From: Colwellia sp. E2M01 | GTDB lineage: Bacteria > Pseudomonadota > Gammaproteobacteria > Enterobacterales > Alteromonadaceae | NCBI RefSeq assembly: GCF_018860585.1 | Contig: NZ_JAHKPR010000064.1 | Span: 1-52,238 of the forward strand | Length of the DNA: 52,238 nucleotides | Direction of reading: 5' to 3' | Shown here: positions 18,874 through 29,494 of the stretch, piece after piece | Layout: each line of letters begins with the position of its first letter | Position numbering within the stretch: position 1 is the stretch's first letter | The notes under the pieces: generated by a model | Told to the model about the DNA's origin: nothing | What the model saw: only the letters and a program-made list of their open reading frames with translations | Database searches by the model: none | Program-made: the position numbers and the translations under genes

Positions 18874-21600
18874 TTATTCGGGTTTGTTGTCTTCGTTTGG
18901 TTCTTCGTTATTGCTGCCATCTTGATCGGTTGTGCTTGCTGCGCTAATAGCATCGCTACTTTCGCCTTCTACACTTTCTCCGTCAACATCACCTTCAATT
19001 ACCGCAGGCTCTTCAATTTCATCAATACGTTGAAGGGCAACTACATGCTCATCTTCTGCCGTACGAATTAAACGAACACCTTGGGTATTACGACCAATAA
19101 CACTTACTTCATTAACACGGGTACGTACTAATGTGCCGTTATCAGTAATAAGCATTATTTCGTCAAGCTCTTCAACTTGAACAGCGCCAACAACTTTACC
19201 GTTTCGCTCACTAACTTTGATTGAAACAACACCTTTGGTTGCACGGCTCTTCGCTGGGTATTCAGCTAAAGCGGTACGTTTACCAAAACCGTTTTCAGTA
19301 ATTGTTAAGATTGGTCCGTCATTTTTTGGCACGATAAGCGATACAACTTTTTGCTCACCTTCAAGCTTCATACCACGAACACCGGTACCTGTACGACCGA
19401 TAGGTTTTAACGCCCAACGTTGTTCACCCGTTTCTGGATCAAGTTTAATTTCACCTGTTTCGCTATCACGTACTTTCTCGTTAAAGCGAACGACTTTACC
19501 TTCGTCAGAGAACAACATAATGTCGTTATTACCATCAGTAATATCTACACCAATTAAGGTATCGTCATCACGTAGATTTAAAGCAATTATACCGTTAGCA
19601 CGTTGATTAGAGTATGCGTCTAAACGCGTTTTCTTAACCGTACCTGAAGCTGTTGCCATAACAATGTATTTGTCAGCTGAATATTCACGTACCGGTAGAA
19701 TAGCCGTAATACGTTCATCACTTTCAAGTGGTAAAATGTTGACTATTGGGCGACCACGAGCAGTACGACTAGCTAGAGGTAATTGGAATACTTTTAACCA
19801 ATAGAGTTTACCGCGATCTGAGAAACATAAAATAGTGTCGTGAGTATTCGCCACTAATAAACGTTCGATGAAGTCTTCTTCTTTCATCTTGGTGGCTGCT
19901 TTACCTTTACCACCACGACGCTGCGCTTCGTAATCACTTAATACTTGATATTTAACGTAACCTTCATGAGATAAGGTTACCACAACATCTTCTTCAGTAA
20001 TTAAGTCTTCAAGGGATAAATCATGTGACGCATTAGTAATTTCAGTTCTACGCTCATCACCAAATTCATCACGAATAGCAACTAGCTCTTCACAGATAAC
20101 TTCCATTAAACGCGCAGGTGTTGCAAGGATATGCATTAATTCAGCAATTAAGTCTAATAACGCCTTGTACTCGCTAAGAATCTTTTCATGTTCCATGCCA
20201 GACAATTTGTAAAGTTGTAAATCTACAATCGCTTTCGCTTGCTCAGCTGTTAGGTAATATAAACCGTCACGTATACCATATTGTGGTTCTAACCACTCAG
20301 GGCGTGCAGCGTCATTACCTGCAGCGCTAAGCATGTCTGCAACATTACCTAATGCCCAACCTTGAGCAATCAGTTTTTCTTCAGATTCTTTTCTGTTGGT
20401 TGAGCTTTTAATTAATTCGATGATCGGGTCTATATTTGCTAGCGCAATGGATAAACCTTCTAAGATGTGCGCGCGATCACGGGCTTTTCTTAATTCGAAA
20501 ATAGTACGACGAGTTACTACTTCACGGCGATGAAGTACAAAGGCCTCTAGCATTTCTTTTAGATTAAATATTTTAGGTTGGCCATTAGTTAATGCCACCA
20601 TATTTAAACCAAAAGAGACTTGCATTTGGGTAAGCTTAAATAAATTGTTTAAAACAACTTCGCCTACTTCACCACGTTTAATTTCAATAACCATACGCAT
20701 GCCGTCTTTATCAGACTCATCACGTAATGCTGAAATACCTTCAAGACGTTTTTCTTTAACAAGCTCTGCCATTTTTTCAATTAAGCGAGCTTTGTTAACT
20801 TGATAAGGTAATTCGTGAACAATAATTGTTTCTTTGCCTGTGCTTTCATTACATTCAATTTCTGCACGAGCACGAATTTTAATTTTACCACGACCAGTAC
20901 GGTACGCTTCTTCAATACCTGCACGACCACTGATAATACCTGCGGTAGGAAAATCAGGCCCTGGGATATGAGTTAATAGCTCTTCAAAAGTAATATCACT
21001 ATTATCAATTAATGCTAAACAGCCATTAATCACTTCAGTTAAGTTATGCGGCGGAATATTCGTTGCCATACCAACCGCGATACCAGAAGTACCATTAACT
21101 AATAAGTTAGGAATACGCGTTGGCATAACCGCTGGAATATGTTCAGTGCCATCATAGTTAGGCACAAAGTCTACGGTTTCTTTATCTAAATCGGCAAGAA
21201 TAGAATGCGCAATTTTTGCCATTCTAATTTCGGTATAACGCATTGCAGCTGCGCTATCGCCATCAACAGAGCCGAAGTTACCTTGCCCGTCTACAAGCAT
21301 GTAACGTAAAGAAAACGGTTGCGCCATACGAACTATTGTATCGTAAACAGCAGTATCACCATGCGGGTGATATTTACCTATAACATCACCAACCACACGG
21401 GCTGATTTTTTATAAGCTTTATTCCAGTCATTCCCTAACACATCCATAGCGAATAATACGCGACGATGTACTGGTTTTAAGCCATCACGTACGTCAGGCA
21501 AAGCTCGCCCAACTATTACGCTCATAGCATAATCTAAATAGGAGGTTTTTAGTTCATCTTCAATATTAACTGGAACTATTTGTTTGGCCAGATCGGACAT
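18874..21600 (-). CDS. gyrA: DNA gyrase subunit A
   Basis: Type II topoisomerase subunit that breaks and rejoins DNA. The 908 residues begin with the breakage-reunion domain. The catalytic tyrosine is Tyr122 in [11 protein letters not shown]. The quinolone-determining region reads [10 protein letters not shown], that is Thr83 and Asp87 in E. coli numbering. The C-terminal domain has the GyrA box QRRGGKG and six pinwheel blades, then an acidic tail of about 45 residues. AAGGGA precedes the ATG. It is divergent from ubiG, as in related genera. Confidence 0.98.
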   Translation of the reverse strand: MSDLAKQIVPVNIEDELKTSYLDYAMSVIVGRALPDVRDGLKPVHRRVLFAMDVLGNDWNKAYKKSARVVGDVIGKYHPHGDTAVYDTIVRMAQPFSLRYMLVDGQGNFGSVDGDSAAAMRYTEIRMAKIAHSILADLDKETVDFVPNYDGTEHIPAVMPTRIPNLLVNGTSGIAVGMATNIPPHNLTEVINGCLALIDNSDITFEELLTHIPGPDFPTAGIISGRAGIEEAYRTGRGKIKIRARAEIECNESTGKETIIVHELPYQVNKARLIEKMAELVKEKRLEGISALRDESDKDGMRMVIEIKRGEVGEVVLNNLFKLTQMQVSFGLNMVALTNGQPKIFNLKEMLEAFVLHRREVVTRRTIFELRKARDRAHILEGLSIALANIDPIIELIKSSTNRKESEEKLIAQGWALGNVADMLSAAGNDAARPEWLEPQYGIRDGLYYLTAEQAKAIVDLQLYKLSGMEHEKILSEYKALLDLIAELMHILATPARLMEVICEELVAIRDEFGDERRTEITNASHDLSLEDLITEEDVVVTLSHEGYVKYQVLSDYEAQRRGGKGKAATKMKEEDFIERLLVANTHDTILCFSDRGKLYWLKVFQLPLASRTARGRPIVNILPLESDERITAILPVREYSADKYIVMATASGTVKKTRLDAYSNQRANGIIALNLRDDDTLIGVDITDGNNDIMLFSDEGKVVRFNEKVRDSETGEIKLDPETGEQRWALKPIGRTGTGVRGMKLEGEQKVVSLIVPKNDGPILTITENGFGKRTALAEYPAKSRATKGVVSIKVSERNGKVVGAVQVEELDEIMLITDNGTLVRTRVNEVSVIGRNTQGVRLIRTAEDEHVVALQRIDEIEEPAVIEGDVDGESVEGESSDAISAASTTDQDGSNNEEPNEDNKPE

Positions 21601-21831
21601 AAATCGATGGTATCCCTTAACTAATTCTTTTGCTTAACAATACTTATAACTTAACTATATTACTGGTTAGGTTAGGCAGGTATTTGCTAAACGCTATTTT
21701 AAATATTTTTATTATAACTACTCTATTAACTATTTTAATGGTTATAACCATGCCTTAAAAGACACTGATAATAGTTTCAACGCAGCATACTAGCATAAAA
21801 ATGTATGATGCAATACTGCTTTATTTAAAGG

Positions 21832-21862
21832 TTTTTTAGGCAGTTAATAACCGTCTAAAAAA
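21832..21862. repeat. Inverted repeat in the gyrA-ubiG spacer
   Basis: TTTTTTAG and CTAAAAAA bracket a partly paired core GCAGTTAATAACCGT. It resembles a bidirectional terminator but sits between divergent promoters, so its role is unclear. It may fold in the ubiG leader. Confidence 0.45.
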
Positions 21863-21904
21863 ACACCTAAAAACCGTAATTTTGATCTATCTTCTTTGTT
21901 TAAA

Positions 21905-21934
21905 AAGGACTTTAGTTTAGAATCAAAAGTCCTT
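21905..21934. repeat. Hairpin in the ubiG leader
   Basis: AAGGACTTT and AAAGTCCTT form a perfect 9-bp stem with a 12-base loop, ending 26 bp before the ubiG ATG. It could affect ubiG translation or mark an operator. Confidence 0.45.
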
Positions 21935-21960
21935 AAAATTAACTTCAAACAATATATGCT

Positions 21961-22734
21961 ATGACAACTAAACCTCTTAACGTAAATAACGATGAAATTG
22001 CTAAATTTGAACAGGTAGCTAGTCAATGGTGGGACTTAACTGGCGACTTTAAGCCATTACATCAAATTAACCCGTTAAGAGTGCAATTTATTTGTCAACA
22101 TATTGCTCAACTTACAAGTGATAGCACAACCGACAACGAAGCTAATTACAGCACGGTTAACGCTATTAATGGTCTCCATAATATCAAAGCCATTGATGTT
22201 GGCTGTGGCGGTGGGATTTTATCTGAATCTTTAGCTAAATTAGGAGCAAATGTTACCGGTCTTGATATGGGTACAGAGCCATTGAATGTAGCAAAACTAC
22301 ATGCTCTTGAAACCGGCTTACCTATTAATTATCAAAAAATAACGGCTGAAGAAAAAGCGCTAGAAGCGCCTGATAGCTTTGATATAGTAACTTGTATGGA
22401 AATGCTTGAGCATGTACCCGATCCTGCTTCGGTAATTCACGCCTGTTCTACATTAGTAAAACCCGGTGGCTTAGTTTTCTTTTCAACACTTAATAAAAAT
22501 ATTAAGTCATACCTGCTAGCAATACTCGCCGCTGAAAAACTATTTAAGCTAGTGCCAGATGGTACCCACGATCATGATAAATTTATACGACCATCACAGT
22601 TAATCGCTTGGGCTGAAGATTTCGATTTAAAGTGTATTGATGCCAGTGGTATTCATTATAACCCGCTAACTGAAAATCATAAATTAATAGATTCATTAGA
22701 TGTTAATTACATTTTATGCTGTCGTAAAATATAA
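21961..22734 (+). CDS. ubiG: Ubiquinone O-methyltransferase UbiG
   Basis: SAM-dependent enzyme doing both O-methylations in ubiquinone synthesis. The 257 residues have SAM motif [20 protein letters not shown], the post-motif GLDMG and the MLEHVPDP motif. The N-terminal [24 protein letters not shown] block is diagnostic. An insertion of about 20 residues, around 47-65, lies before motif I relative to E. coli UbiG. The Shine-Dalgarno is poor; the ATG follows an AT-rich leader with two inverted repeats. Confidence 0.96.
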   Translation: MTTKPLNVNNDEIAKFEQVASQWWDLTGDFKPLHQINPLRVQFICQHIAQLTSDSTTDNEANYSTVNAINGLHNIKAIDVGCGGGILSESLAKLGANVTGLDMGTEPLNVAKLHALETGLPINYQKITAEEKALEAPDSFDIVTCMEMLEHVPDPASVIHACSTLVKPGGLVFFSTLNKNIKSYLLAILAAEKLFKLVPDGTHDHDKFIRPSQLIAWAEDFDLKCIDASGIHYNPLTENHKLIDSLDVNYILCCRKI

Positions 22735-23393
22735 AGTTTTAACTAGAATCTGTTGATCTTTCGAGATTACTTTTACAGCAACTTATTTGGACTTCTTTTA
22801 TTAATAGTAGACAAGGCAGGTCATGTGACCTATAGCGAGCTACACGAACAAGCGATAACGTCGTATAAATTCAAACAAGAGCTGCCTTTAGGTTCATTTA
22901 AAACAAATTTACTCATTGTTGGTCGCTTTTTAAATTGAATAAATTTTAAATCTGAAAGATCACAGACCCTATTATTCAGCGTAAAACTGCGCATTATTAT
23001 TTATGCTGATTTTTGTTCTTTTAAATTCACTGTTGCTTAGCCAACTTACTTACCAAATTAACCGCCTTTAAATTAAGTTGATGCTTAATTCATCGTAACA
23101 AGTAGGTTAAACAAACAAGTTGTTCGAAGATTAATCTCCGCCAACTACATCACGCTAAGCAATTGTTATATAACAAGTTTATAATTTTCAAGTTAAACAG
23201 CTAAGTCAAGATGATTTTTAAATGAAAAAAAATCACGTGTTTTTTTCATTTAAAAAAATAACTGAAATAAATATTGATTTTAGTAAATTACAAAAACAAA
23301 TTGTCTTGCTAGGTTAGTCACTACTAACCCTTAAAATATTGACAAATAGATCAGAAAAAACAACCTATTTTAACACTTGCAAAAATCCTAAAA
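22735..23393. other. Gene-free, repeat-like spacer between ubiG and nrdA
   Basis: No convincing gene. It contains the perfect palindrome AGGTCATGTGACCT (22819-22832), inside short AAGGCAG/CTGCCTT arms about 75 bp apart. A perfect 17-bp inverted repeat follows (23215-23231 and 23240-23256; left arm TTTTTAAATGAAAAAAA), with an 8-base centre ATCACGTG. An open frame of 61 codons at 22753-22938 has a TTG start and no homology I recognise. Confidence 0.5.
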
Positions 23394-23440
23394 CCTCACT
23401 ATCTTGTGTTTGGAATTTTAAAAAACCCTAGATATTGTGC
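23394..23440 (+). promoter_or_regulatory. Paired NrdR-like boxes upstream of nrdA
   Basis: Two boxes resemble the NrdR consensus aCaCwAtATaTwGtgt: CCTCACTATCTTGTGT (23394-23409) and ACCCTAGATATTGTGC (23425-23440). Their starts are 31 bp apart, three helical turns, which is the typical NrdR pairing. The second overlaps a possible -35 hexamer (TTGTGC); a -10-like TATAAG follows 17 bp later at 23458-23463. Repression at high dATP/ATP is inferred from the family. Confidence 0.75.
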
Positions 23441-23614
23441 ATTTGATGTTCAATCGATATAAGCTACACCTTCAATTATTTATAACTTAAAAGGTGTTTT
23501 ATTTTAATCGCAGTATTTTAATCACAGTATATAGGGGTTTTATTAGGGACATTTTAGATCCTTTTATTAAGGATGATAAAGAAACAACAACAATAACCGC
23601 TGTGCAGGTACTTC

Positions 23615-25888
23615 ATGAATAATAACCTTTCTGTAACTAAACGAAATGGTAATAAAGAAACCATAGATTTAGAAAAAATCCATCGCGTCATTGCTTGGGC
23701 TGCTGATGGCTTAGAGCAAGTATCTGTCTCTCAAGTAGAATTAAAGTCTCATATTCAGTTTTATGACGGCATAAAAACTGAAGACATTCATGAAACCATC
23801 ATTAAAGCTGCTGCTGATTTGATCTCAGAAGAAACACCTGATTATCAATATTTAGCGGCTCGTTTATCTGTATTTCATCTACGTAAAAAAGCTTATGGCC
23901 AGTTTGAGCCACCTGCCCTTTATGATCATATTGTGAAGTTAGTCGCTGCAGGAAAATACGATGAACACCTGCTTACCGACTACACTAAAGATGATTTTGA
24001 ACACATGGCTTTGTTCATGGATCATAGCCGAGATTTAAACTTTAGTTATGCAGCAATGAAGCAACTTGAAGGTAAGTATTTAGTACAAAACCGTGTGAAC
24101 GGTGAAATATACGAAAGCGCACAATTTCTTTATGTGCTAGTGGCCGCATGTTTGTTTGCAAAATACCCAAAAGAAACACGTTTACGTTACATTGAAAAGT
24201 TCTATCATGCCATTTCACTTTTCAAAATATCTTTACCTACACCAATTATGGCAGGTGTACGTACGCCTACTCGTCAATTTTCATCATGTGTCTTAATTGA
24301 ATGTGGTGATAGTTTAGATTCAATAAATGCTACCTCAAGCGCCATTGTTAAATATGTTTCTCAACGTGCTGGCATTGGTGTTAATGCAGGTAAAATTCGT
24401 GCGTTGGGTAGTAACATTCGTGGCGGCGAAGCATTCCATACGGGTTGTATTCCATTTTATAAACATTTTCAAACAGCTGTTAAAAGTTGTTCGCAAGGTG
24501 GCGTTCGTGGTGGTGCGGCAACATTATTCTACCCATTATGGCATTTAGAAGTTGAAAGTTTACTGGTACTTAAAAATAACCGAGGCGTAGAAGAAAACCG
24601 TGTTCGTCATTTAGATTACGGCGTGCAATTTAATAAATTAATGTACCAACGCTTAATTAAAGGTGGTTCTATTACCTTATTTAGTCCAAGCGATGTACCT
24701 GGTTTATACGATGCTTTCTTTGAAGATCAAGATAAGTTTGAACGTTTATACGAGCAATACGAAAATGATGAATCTATTCGTAAAAAGCGTATTAAAGCAG
24801 TAGAGTTGTTTACTTTATTCGCTCAGGAACGTGCAAGTACAGGTCGAATTTATTTACAAAACGTTGATCATTGTAATACCCACAGCCCGTTCCAACCTGA
24901 AAAAGCGGCTATTCGTCAAAGTAACTTATGTTTAGAAATTGCTTTGCCAACCAAGCCAATGAACGATATTAATGATGAAAATGGCGAAATCGCCCTTTGT
25001 ACGCTTTCTGCGTTCAACTTAGGTGCTATTGAGTCATTAGATGAATTAGAAGAGTTAGCTGAGTTAGCTGTTCGTGCTTTAGATAATTTATTAGATTATC
25101 AAGACTATCCAATTAAAGCTGCAGAAAGTGCAAGTATGGCGCGTAGAACTTTAGGTATAGGTGTTATTAACTTTGCTTACTACTTAGCTAAAAATGGCCT
25201 TTATTACTCAAATGGTAGCGCAAATAACTTTACTCACCGTACTTTTGAAGCAATTCAATTTTACTTACTTAAAGCAAGTAACGAATTAGCTAAAGAAAAA
25301 GGTGCCTGCCCTAAGTTTGATGAAACACGCCTATCACAAGGTATTTTACCAATTGATACGTATAAGAGAACAGTAGATGATATTACTGCTGAGCCTTTAC
25401 ATCTTGATTGGGAAGGTTTACGTGAGAGTATTGTTAAACATGGCGTTAGAAACTCTACTGTATCAGCGTTAATGCCATCAGAAACCTCATCACAAATATC
25501 TAATGCAACCAATGGTATTGAACCACCTCGCGGTTTAATCAGTGTGAAAGCCAGTAAAGATGGTGTATTAAAACAAGTAGTACCTGAATACAAAAAGCTT
25601 AAAGATAACTATGAATTATTATGGAGTATTCCTGATAACCAAGGTTATTTAGAGTTAATTGCTATTATGCAAAAATTTGTAGACCAAACAATTTCAGCGA
25701 ATACTAATTATGATCCTAATAAATTTGAAGGCGGTAAAGTTCCCGTTAAACAAATTTTAAAAGACATGTTAACTGCATATAAACTTGGCGTTAAAACACT
25801 TTACTATCACAACACACGTGATGGTGCTAGTGATAACGTTGGAGTAGATGACGACGATGACTGCTCAGGCGGCGCGTGTAAGATTTAA
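23615..25888 (+). CDS. nrdA: Class Ia ribonucleoside-diphosphate reductase subunit alpha
   Basis: Catalytic subunit that converts NDPs to dNDPs. The 757 residues begin with an ATP-cone (VTKRNGNKETIDLEKIHRVI), the dATP-sensing site. Active-site cysteines are seen in FSSCVLIECGDS and in the NLCLEIALPT and LCTLSAFNLGA segments. The C-terminal redox pair is CSGGACKI, with the same Cys-x4-Cys spacing as E. coli NrdA. NrdR-like boxes lie upstream. It is followed by nrdB after 125 bp that contain a hairpin. Confidence 0.98.
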   Translation: MNNNLSVTKRNGNKETIDLEKIHRVIAWAADGLEQVSVSQVELKSHIQFYDGIKTEDIHETIIKAAADLISEETPDYQYLAARLSVFHLRKKAYGQFEPPALYDHIVKLVAAGKYDEHLLTDYTKDDFEHMALFMDHSRDLNFSYAAMKQLEGKYLVQNRVNGEIYESAQFLYVLVAACLFAKYPKETRLRYIEKFYHAISLFKISLPTPIMAGVRTPTRQFSSCVLIECGDSLDSINATSSAIVKYVSQRAGIGVNAGKIRALGSNIRGGEAFHTGCIPFYKHFQTAVKSCSQGGVRGGAATLFYPLWHLEVESLLVLKNNRGVEENRVRHLDYGVQFNKLMYQRLIKGGSITLFSPSDVPGLYDAFFEDQDKFERLYEQYENDESIRKKRIKAVELFTLFAQERASTGRIYLQNVDHCNTHSPFQPEKAAIRQSNLCLEIALPTKPMNDINDENGEIALCTLSAFNLGAIESLDELEELAELAVRALDNLLDYQDYPIKAAESASMARRTLGIGVINFAYYLAKNGLYYSNGSANNFTHRTFEAIQFYLLKASNELAKEKGACPKFDETRLSQGILPIDTYKRTVDDITAEPLHLDWEGLRESIVKHGVRNSTVSALMPSETSSQISNATNGIEPPRGLISVKASKDGVLKQVVPEYKKLKDNYELLWSIPDNQGYLELIAIMQKFVDQTISANTNYDPNKFEGGKVPVKQILKDMLTAYKLGVKTLYYHNTRDGASDNVGVDDDDDCSGGACKI

Positions 25889-25950
25889 CTCTGCAAATGC
25901 ACAAACCTTACTGAGTTAATTTATATCAGTAATATCAATTAAAAACTATA

Positions 25951-25976
25951 AAGCCTAGTCATTTTACTAGGCTTTT
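25951..25976 (+). terminator. Terminator-like hairpin between nrdA and nrdB
   Basis: AAGCCTAGT and ACTAGGCTT form a perfect 9-bp stem with a 6-base loop, followed by only four T. It lies inside the expected nrdAB operon and may act as an attenuator or stabilise the nrdA end. Confidence 0.7.
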
Positions 25977-26013
25977 GTTACTACACGGATGTAGTCTCTA
26001 AAGGAATAAAAAA

Positions 26014-27144
26014 ATGGCGTATACCACGTTTAATCAAACCCCTAATAATGCTTTACTAGAGCCAATGTTTCTAGGAAACAGTGTTAATGTATCTCGCTAC
26101 GATCAACAGCGTTTTGTGGCGTTTGAGAAGCTCATTGAAAAACAACTTTCTTTTTTCTGGCGTCCTGAAGAAGTGGATGTATCAAAGGATAGAGCTGACT
26201 GGCAGAGCCTTACTGACTCTGAAAAACATATTTTTATTTCTAATTTAAAATACCAAACCTTACTCGACTCTATGGCCGCACGCTCAGTAAATGCGGTACT
26301 CCTACCATTAGTATCTTTACCGGAAGTTGAAACTTGGGTTGAAACATGGGCATTTAGTGAAACCATTCACTCTCGCTCTTATACCCATATTTTACGTAAC
26401 TTATTTACCGAACCCGGTGAAATATTTGACGATATTATTGTTAACCCTGCCATTTTAAAGCGTGCCTCAAGTATTGCTAAATATTTTGATGAAGTGATAT
26501 TAACCACACAATTATTGCAATCTCAAGGTGAAGGAACTTATCAAGTAGACGGTGAAACAATCGAGGTAAATACCAGAAAGCTTAAAGAACGTTTATACCT
26601 TGCGGTTTGTTCTGTTAATGCCCTTGAAGCCATTCGCTTTTATGTAAGTTTTGCCTGCTCATTTGCTTTTGCTGAACGAGAATTACTTGAAGGTAATGCT
26701 AAAATAATTAAATTGATTGCCCGTGATGAAGCACTTCATCTTACAGGCACACAGCATATTTTAAATAACTGGAGAGCTGGCAACGACGACCCTGAAATGA
26801 AAATAATCAGTGAAGAAATGCGTGACGAAGGCTTACAAATATTTCTTGATGTTGTTAACCAAGAGAAAGAATGGGCCAAATATTTATTTAAAGACGGTTC
26901 GATGATTGGCCTTAACGCTGAAATTTTAAACCAATATATTGAATATATCGCTAGTCAGCGTTTAGCCGCTATTGGTTTTACTTCACCATACAACGTAAAA
27001 AGTAACCCGTTACCATGGATGAATGCTTACTTAGTTAGTGATAACGTGCAAGTAGCACCACAAGAAACTGAAATATCTAGCTATTTGGTTGGACAGGTTG
27101 ATGCATCAATGAATGAAGATGACTTTGATGATTTTGACTTATAA
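26014..27144 (+). CDS. nrdB: Class Ia ribonucleoside-diphosphate reductase subunit beta
   Basis: Di-iron tyrosyl-radical subunit of class Ia ribonucleotide reductase. The 376 residues have the metal ligands in the [18 protein letters not shown] helix, which includes the expected radical tyrosine, and in the later [14 protein letters not shown] helix. The acidic C-terminus (DDFDDFDL) matches the tail that docks on NrdA. AAAGGA precedes the ATG. It lies 125 bp after nrdA and 71 bp before the ferredoxin-like gene. Confidence 0.98.
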   Translation: MAYTTFNQTPNNALLEPMFLGNSVNVSRYDQQRFVAFEKLIEKQLSFFWRPEEVDVSKDRADWQSLTDSEKHIFISNLKYQTLLDSMAARSVNAVLLPLVSLPEVETWVETWAFSETIHSRSYTHILRNLFTEPGEIFDDIIVNPAILKRASSIAKYFDEVILTTQLLQSQGEGTYQVDGETIEVNTRKLKERLYLAVCSVNALEAIRFYVSFACSFAFAERELLEGNAKIIKLIARDEALHLTGTQHILNNWRAGNDDPEMKIISEEMRDEGLQIFLDVVNQEKEWAKYLFKDGSMIGLNAEILNQYIEYIASQRLAAIGFTSPYNVKSNPLPWMNAYLVSDNVQVAPQETEISSYLVGQVDASMNEDDFDDFDL

Positions 27145-27215
27145 GTACTTACTTTTCTCTCAATACTTTTAGTTGTTTTAATGACATTTGATTTAATTTA
27201 ACACTTGAGGTGTGT

Positions 27216-27521
27216 ATGACAACAAAAAACACGACTCAAAAAGTGAATAGTAACCTCAAATTAGAGCCTAAAATAAGTGTTCAAGGAAAAGTTGTTCACT
27301 ATAAAAATAGTAAACAAACGTTGCTTGATTGTTTAGAGTCTGCCGATGTGGAAGTCCATTATCATTGTCGAGATGGCTTTTGTGGTGCCTGCAGAGTAAA
27401 GCTAGTAGAAGGCGATATCAACTACCCCATGGGTGAGCCTTTAGCTTATGTTGGTGAGAAAGAAATATTACCCTGCTGTTGTATTCCAATTACTGATATA
27501 ACGATACTTATCGACGAATAA
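27216..27521 (+). CDS. yfaE: YfaE-like 2Fe-2S ferredoxin for NrdB maintenance
   Basis: Small ferredoxin that, in E. coli, helps rebuild the NrdB diferric-tyrosyl cofactor. The 101-residue product from ATG 27216 (TGAGG at 5 bp) has the plant-type cluster ligands in CRDGFCGACR and the fourth Cys in LPCCC. The GEPLAYVGEKEILPCC block is close to E. coli YfaE. It is the third gene of nrdA-nrdB-yfaE, as in enterobacteria. Confidence 0.92.
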   Translation: MTTKNTTQKVNSNLKLEPKISVQGKVVHYKNSKQTLLDCLESADVEVHYHCRDGFCGACRVKLVEGDINYPMGEPLAYVGEKEILPCCCIPITDITILIDE

Positions 27522-27569
27522 AAATTGGTGTGAGATTTCTAACTCACTCCCTTTATTCTACCTTTACGT

Positions 27570-27603
27570 CAGTCTATTTTTGTTCAATAACAAAAATAGA
27601 CTG
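27570..27603. terminator. Bidirectional hairpin between yfaE and the DGC gene
   Basis: CAGTCTATTTTTGTT and AACAAAAATAGACTG form a perfect 15-bp stem with a CAAT loop. It lies between two convergent stops (27521 and 27612), so it can serve both. It is AT-rich, without a classic GC core. Confidence 0.7.
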
Positions 27604-27611
27604 TAAAACTA

Positions 27612-28958
27612 TTAACTGACATCAAGTACTGACTTAATTGCCTGCATAACCCTGTTTAACTCTAACGACAATTTAGTGTACAAATCGTCAATAGCACTCA
27701 TTTGATTTTCATTAATTGCAATATCAAGTGTTTTCGTTATTTCAAATAGTTCCATGGCCCCAACAGAGCATGCCACACCTTTTAAGGTATGAGCTAGATG
27801 TTTAATGGTTGCATTGTCTTGCTCTGTCATTGCCTTATATAATTTATCCGCATCTTGGTGGTGATCTTGATAAAACATCACTAAAACCTCCTGGAATAAT
27901 GATGCGTCACCTAAAACATTGTTCACACCAATAGCATAATCAATACCATCAATGTTACCTTCTTGTGCTTCATTTAATTTAGTTTGCATAATATCCTTAT
28001 CACTCTTACTTTGATTATTTCCTTCTAACTCTTTATTACAAATAAGACTAGCATCAACGACTTGATTACGTCCGTGCTCTTTTGCGTAATAGAGTGCTAT
28101 ATCGGCTTGTTTCATTAAAGCATCTATTTTTAAGGTTTTATTTTCAGCTAAAACTAATCCAGTACTTACTGTAATATTAATCACAGTTTCTTCTTCATTA
28201 TCAGTAATAATGTTGATATCAAGTTGCTCTATTGATGTACGAAACCTTTCACAGGCAATATAAGCATTTTCCTTACTGGTATTAGGTAAGCACACTGCAA
28301 ACTCTTCGCCTCCAACTCTACCTATAATATCGTAACCTCTAAAGGCCTCAGACAAACTTCGACTAAACACACGTAAAACTTGATCTCCCGCATAATGCCC
28401 ATAGTTGTCATTTATGGGCTTAAAGAAGTCAATATCAAACATTGCAACAACAAACATTTGCCCAGTCCTATTCGCTAAACTCAGAGCGTTTGTACTTAGC
28501 TCAAAAAAGTTACCACGATTATTAATACCGGTGAGAAAGTCAGTTTTAGCTAGATATTCAAGCTGAGCAGTTTTTTCTTTTAATCGAATTGCGGTTCTTA
28601 TGCGAGCTAGTAAAACTTTGGCAACATAAGGCTTAATAACATAATCTCCAGCTCCGTATTCTAAGGCCGCAACAACCTCATCTTCATCAGTAGAAGCTGA
28701 TAACATGATCACAGGTATATCAGCCGTTAAATCATCAGCTTTTGCTTTAACTAATGTTTCTAAACCGGATAAGCCTGGCATATACATGTCTAATAGAATG
28801 AGATCAACTTTTTGCGCTTTTAATATTGTCAGCGCATCTTCACCATTATCACAGCAAGTAACGAGATAACCCGCAGCACTTAGATCGTAATCTAATAACA
28901 TTTGCGTGTCTTGGGCATCATCTACAACCAGTATTCTGTATTCATTATCTAGCTTCAT
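27612..28958 (-). CDS. REC-GGDEF-HPt response regulator (diguanylate cyclase)
   Basis: Signal protein with three modules in 448 residues. A receiver domain (about 8-122) has phospho-acceptor Asp57. The GGDEF cyclase (about 135-305) has the active GGEEF at 216-220 and an intact inhibitory RxxD site, Arg207-Asp210, five residues before it. The C-terminal HPt domain (about 345-440) has His390 in LAHTLKG. So it can probably receive phosphate, make c-di-GMP with product inhibition, and pass or store phosphate on HPt. No kinase is adjacent. A GAGAG precedes the ATG. Confidence 0.9.
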   Translation of the reverse strand: MKLDNEYRILVVDDAQDTQMLLDYDLSAAGYLVTCCDNGEDALTILKAQKVDLILLDMYMPGLSGLETLVKAKADDLTADIPVIMLSASTDEDEVVAALEYGAGDYVIKPYVAKVLLARIRTAIRLKEKTAQLEYLAKTDFLTGINNRGNFFELSTNALSLANRTGQMFVVAMFDIDFFKPINDNYGHYAGDQVLRVFSRSLSEAFRGYDIIGRVGGEEFAVCLPNTSKENAYIACERFRTSIEQLDINIITDNEEETVINITVSTGLVLAENKTLKIDALMKQADIALYYAKEHGRNQVVDASLICNKELEGNNQSKSDKDIMQTKLNEAQEGNIDGIDYAIGVNNVLGDASLFQEVLVMFYQDHHQDADKLYKAMTEQDNATIKHLAHTLKGVACSVGAMELFEITKTLDIAINENQMSAIDDLYTKLSLELNRVMQAIKSVLDVS

Positions 28959-29494
28959 TAAATAGTCTCTCGGCTATTAAAAATATTTAGGTATGCTAAA
29001 TATTTTTACTTAGCTTTTAAATTCAGTCCTTAATTATAAGGCCTATCGAAATTTTATTGGTGTCAGCATCAATTTTTAAATAAGTTTGTTAACGGCTTAT
29101 TTTGCGTTTTATTATCGCCAGTCCTTAAATTTATTCTGAACAATAATTTAAATAACCTAATGTTTTTTTTAATTAAATTGTTTTAATGAATAGTACTTAA
29201 CTATTTATATTTAAACAAATATTACTATCTAAAGGTTATTAAAAATTAACTTAGAATACAATCCTATCATGACCAGTCATTAAAGTATCAGTGAAACTAA
29301 TATTTAAAGAATAACAAATCCTAGTATCTTAAATTAAATGATTAAATTAATCCTTTAATTTAATTATTTAATTAAGCTAAAATACTAAATTAGTCTAGTA
29401 TTTAAATACGTTTACGGACTTCCTTGAGTTATATTATTATGAATATAGCTCTTATTTATATTTTTAATTTATTTTTCAATAAATAAGGATTAAA
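28959..29494. other. AT-rich gene-free spacer
   Basis: No gene. It includes long AT-only inverted repeats near 29326-29375 and a hairpin GAGTTATATT/AATATAGCTC at 29426-29451, 43 bp before the DUF1311 gene. Promoters of both divergent neighbours must lie here, but I cannot place them with confidence. Confidence 0.5.

Noticed and set aside
22753..22938. 61-codon open frame after ubiG
   Set aside because: TTG start, no ribosome site, no family; it overlaps palindromic repeat-like sequence.
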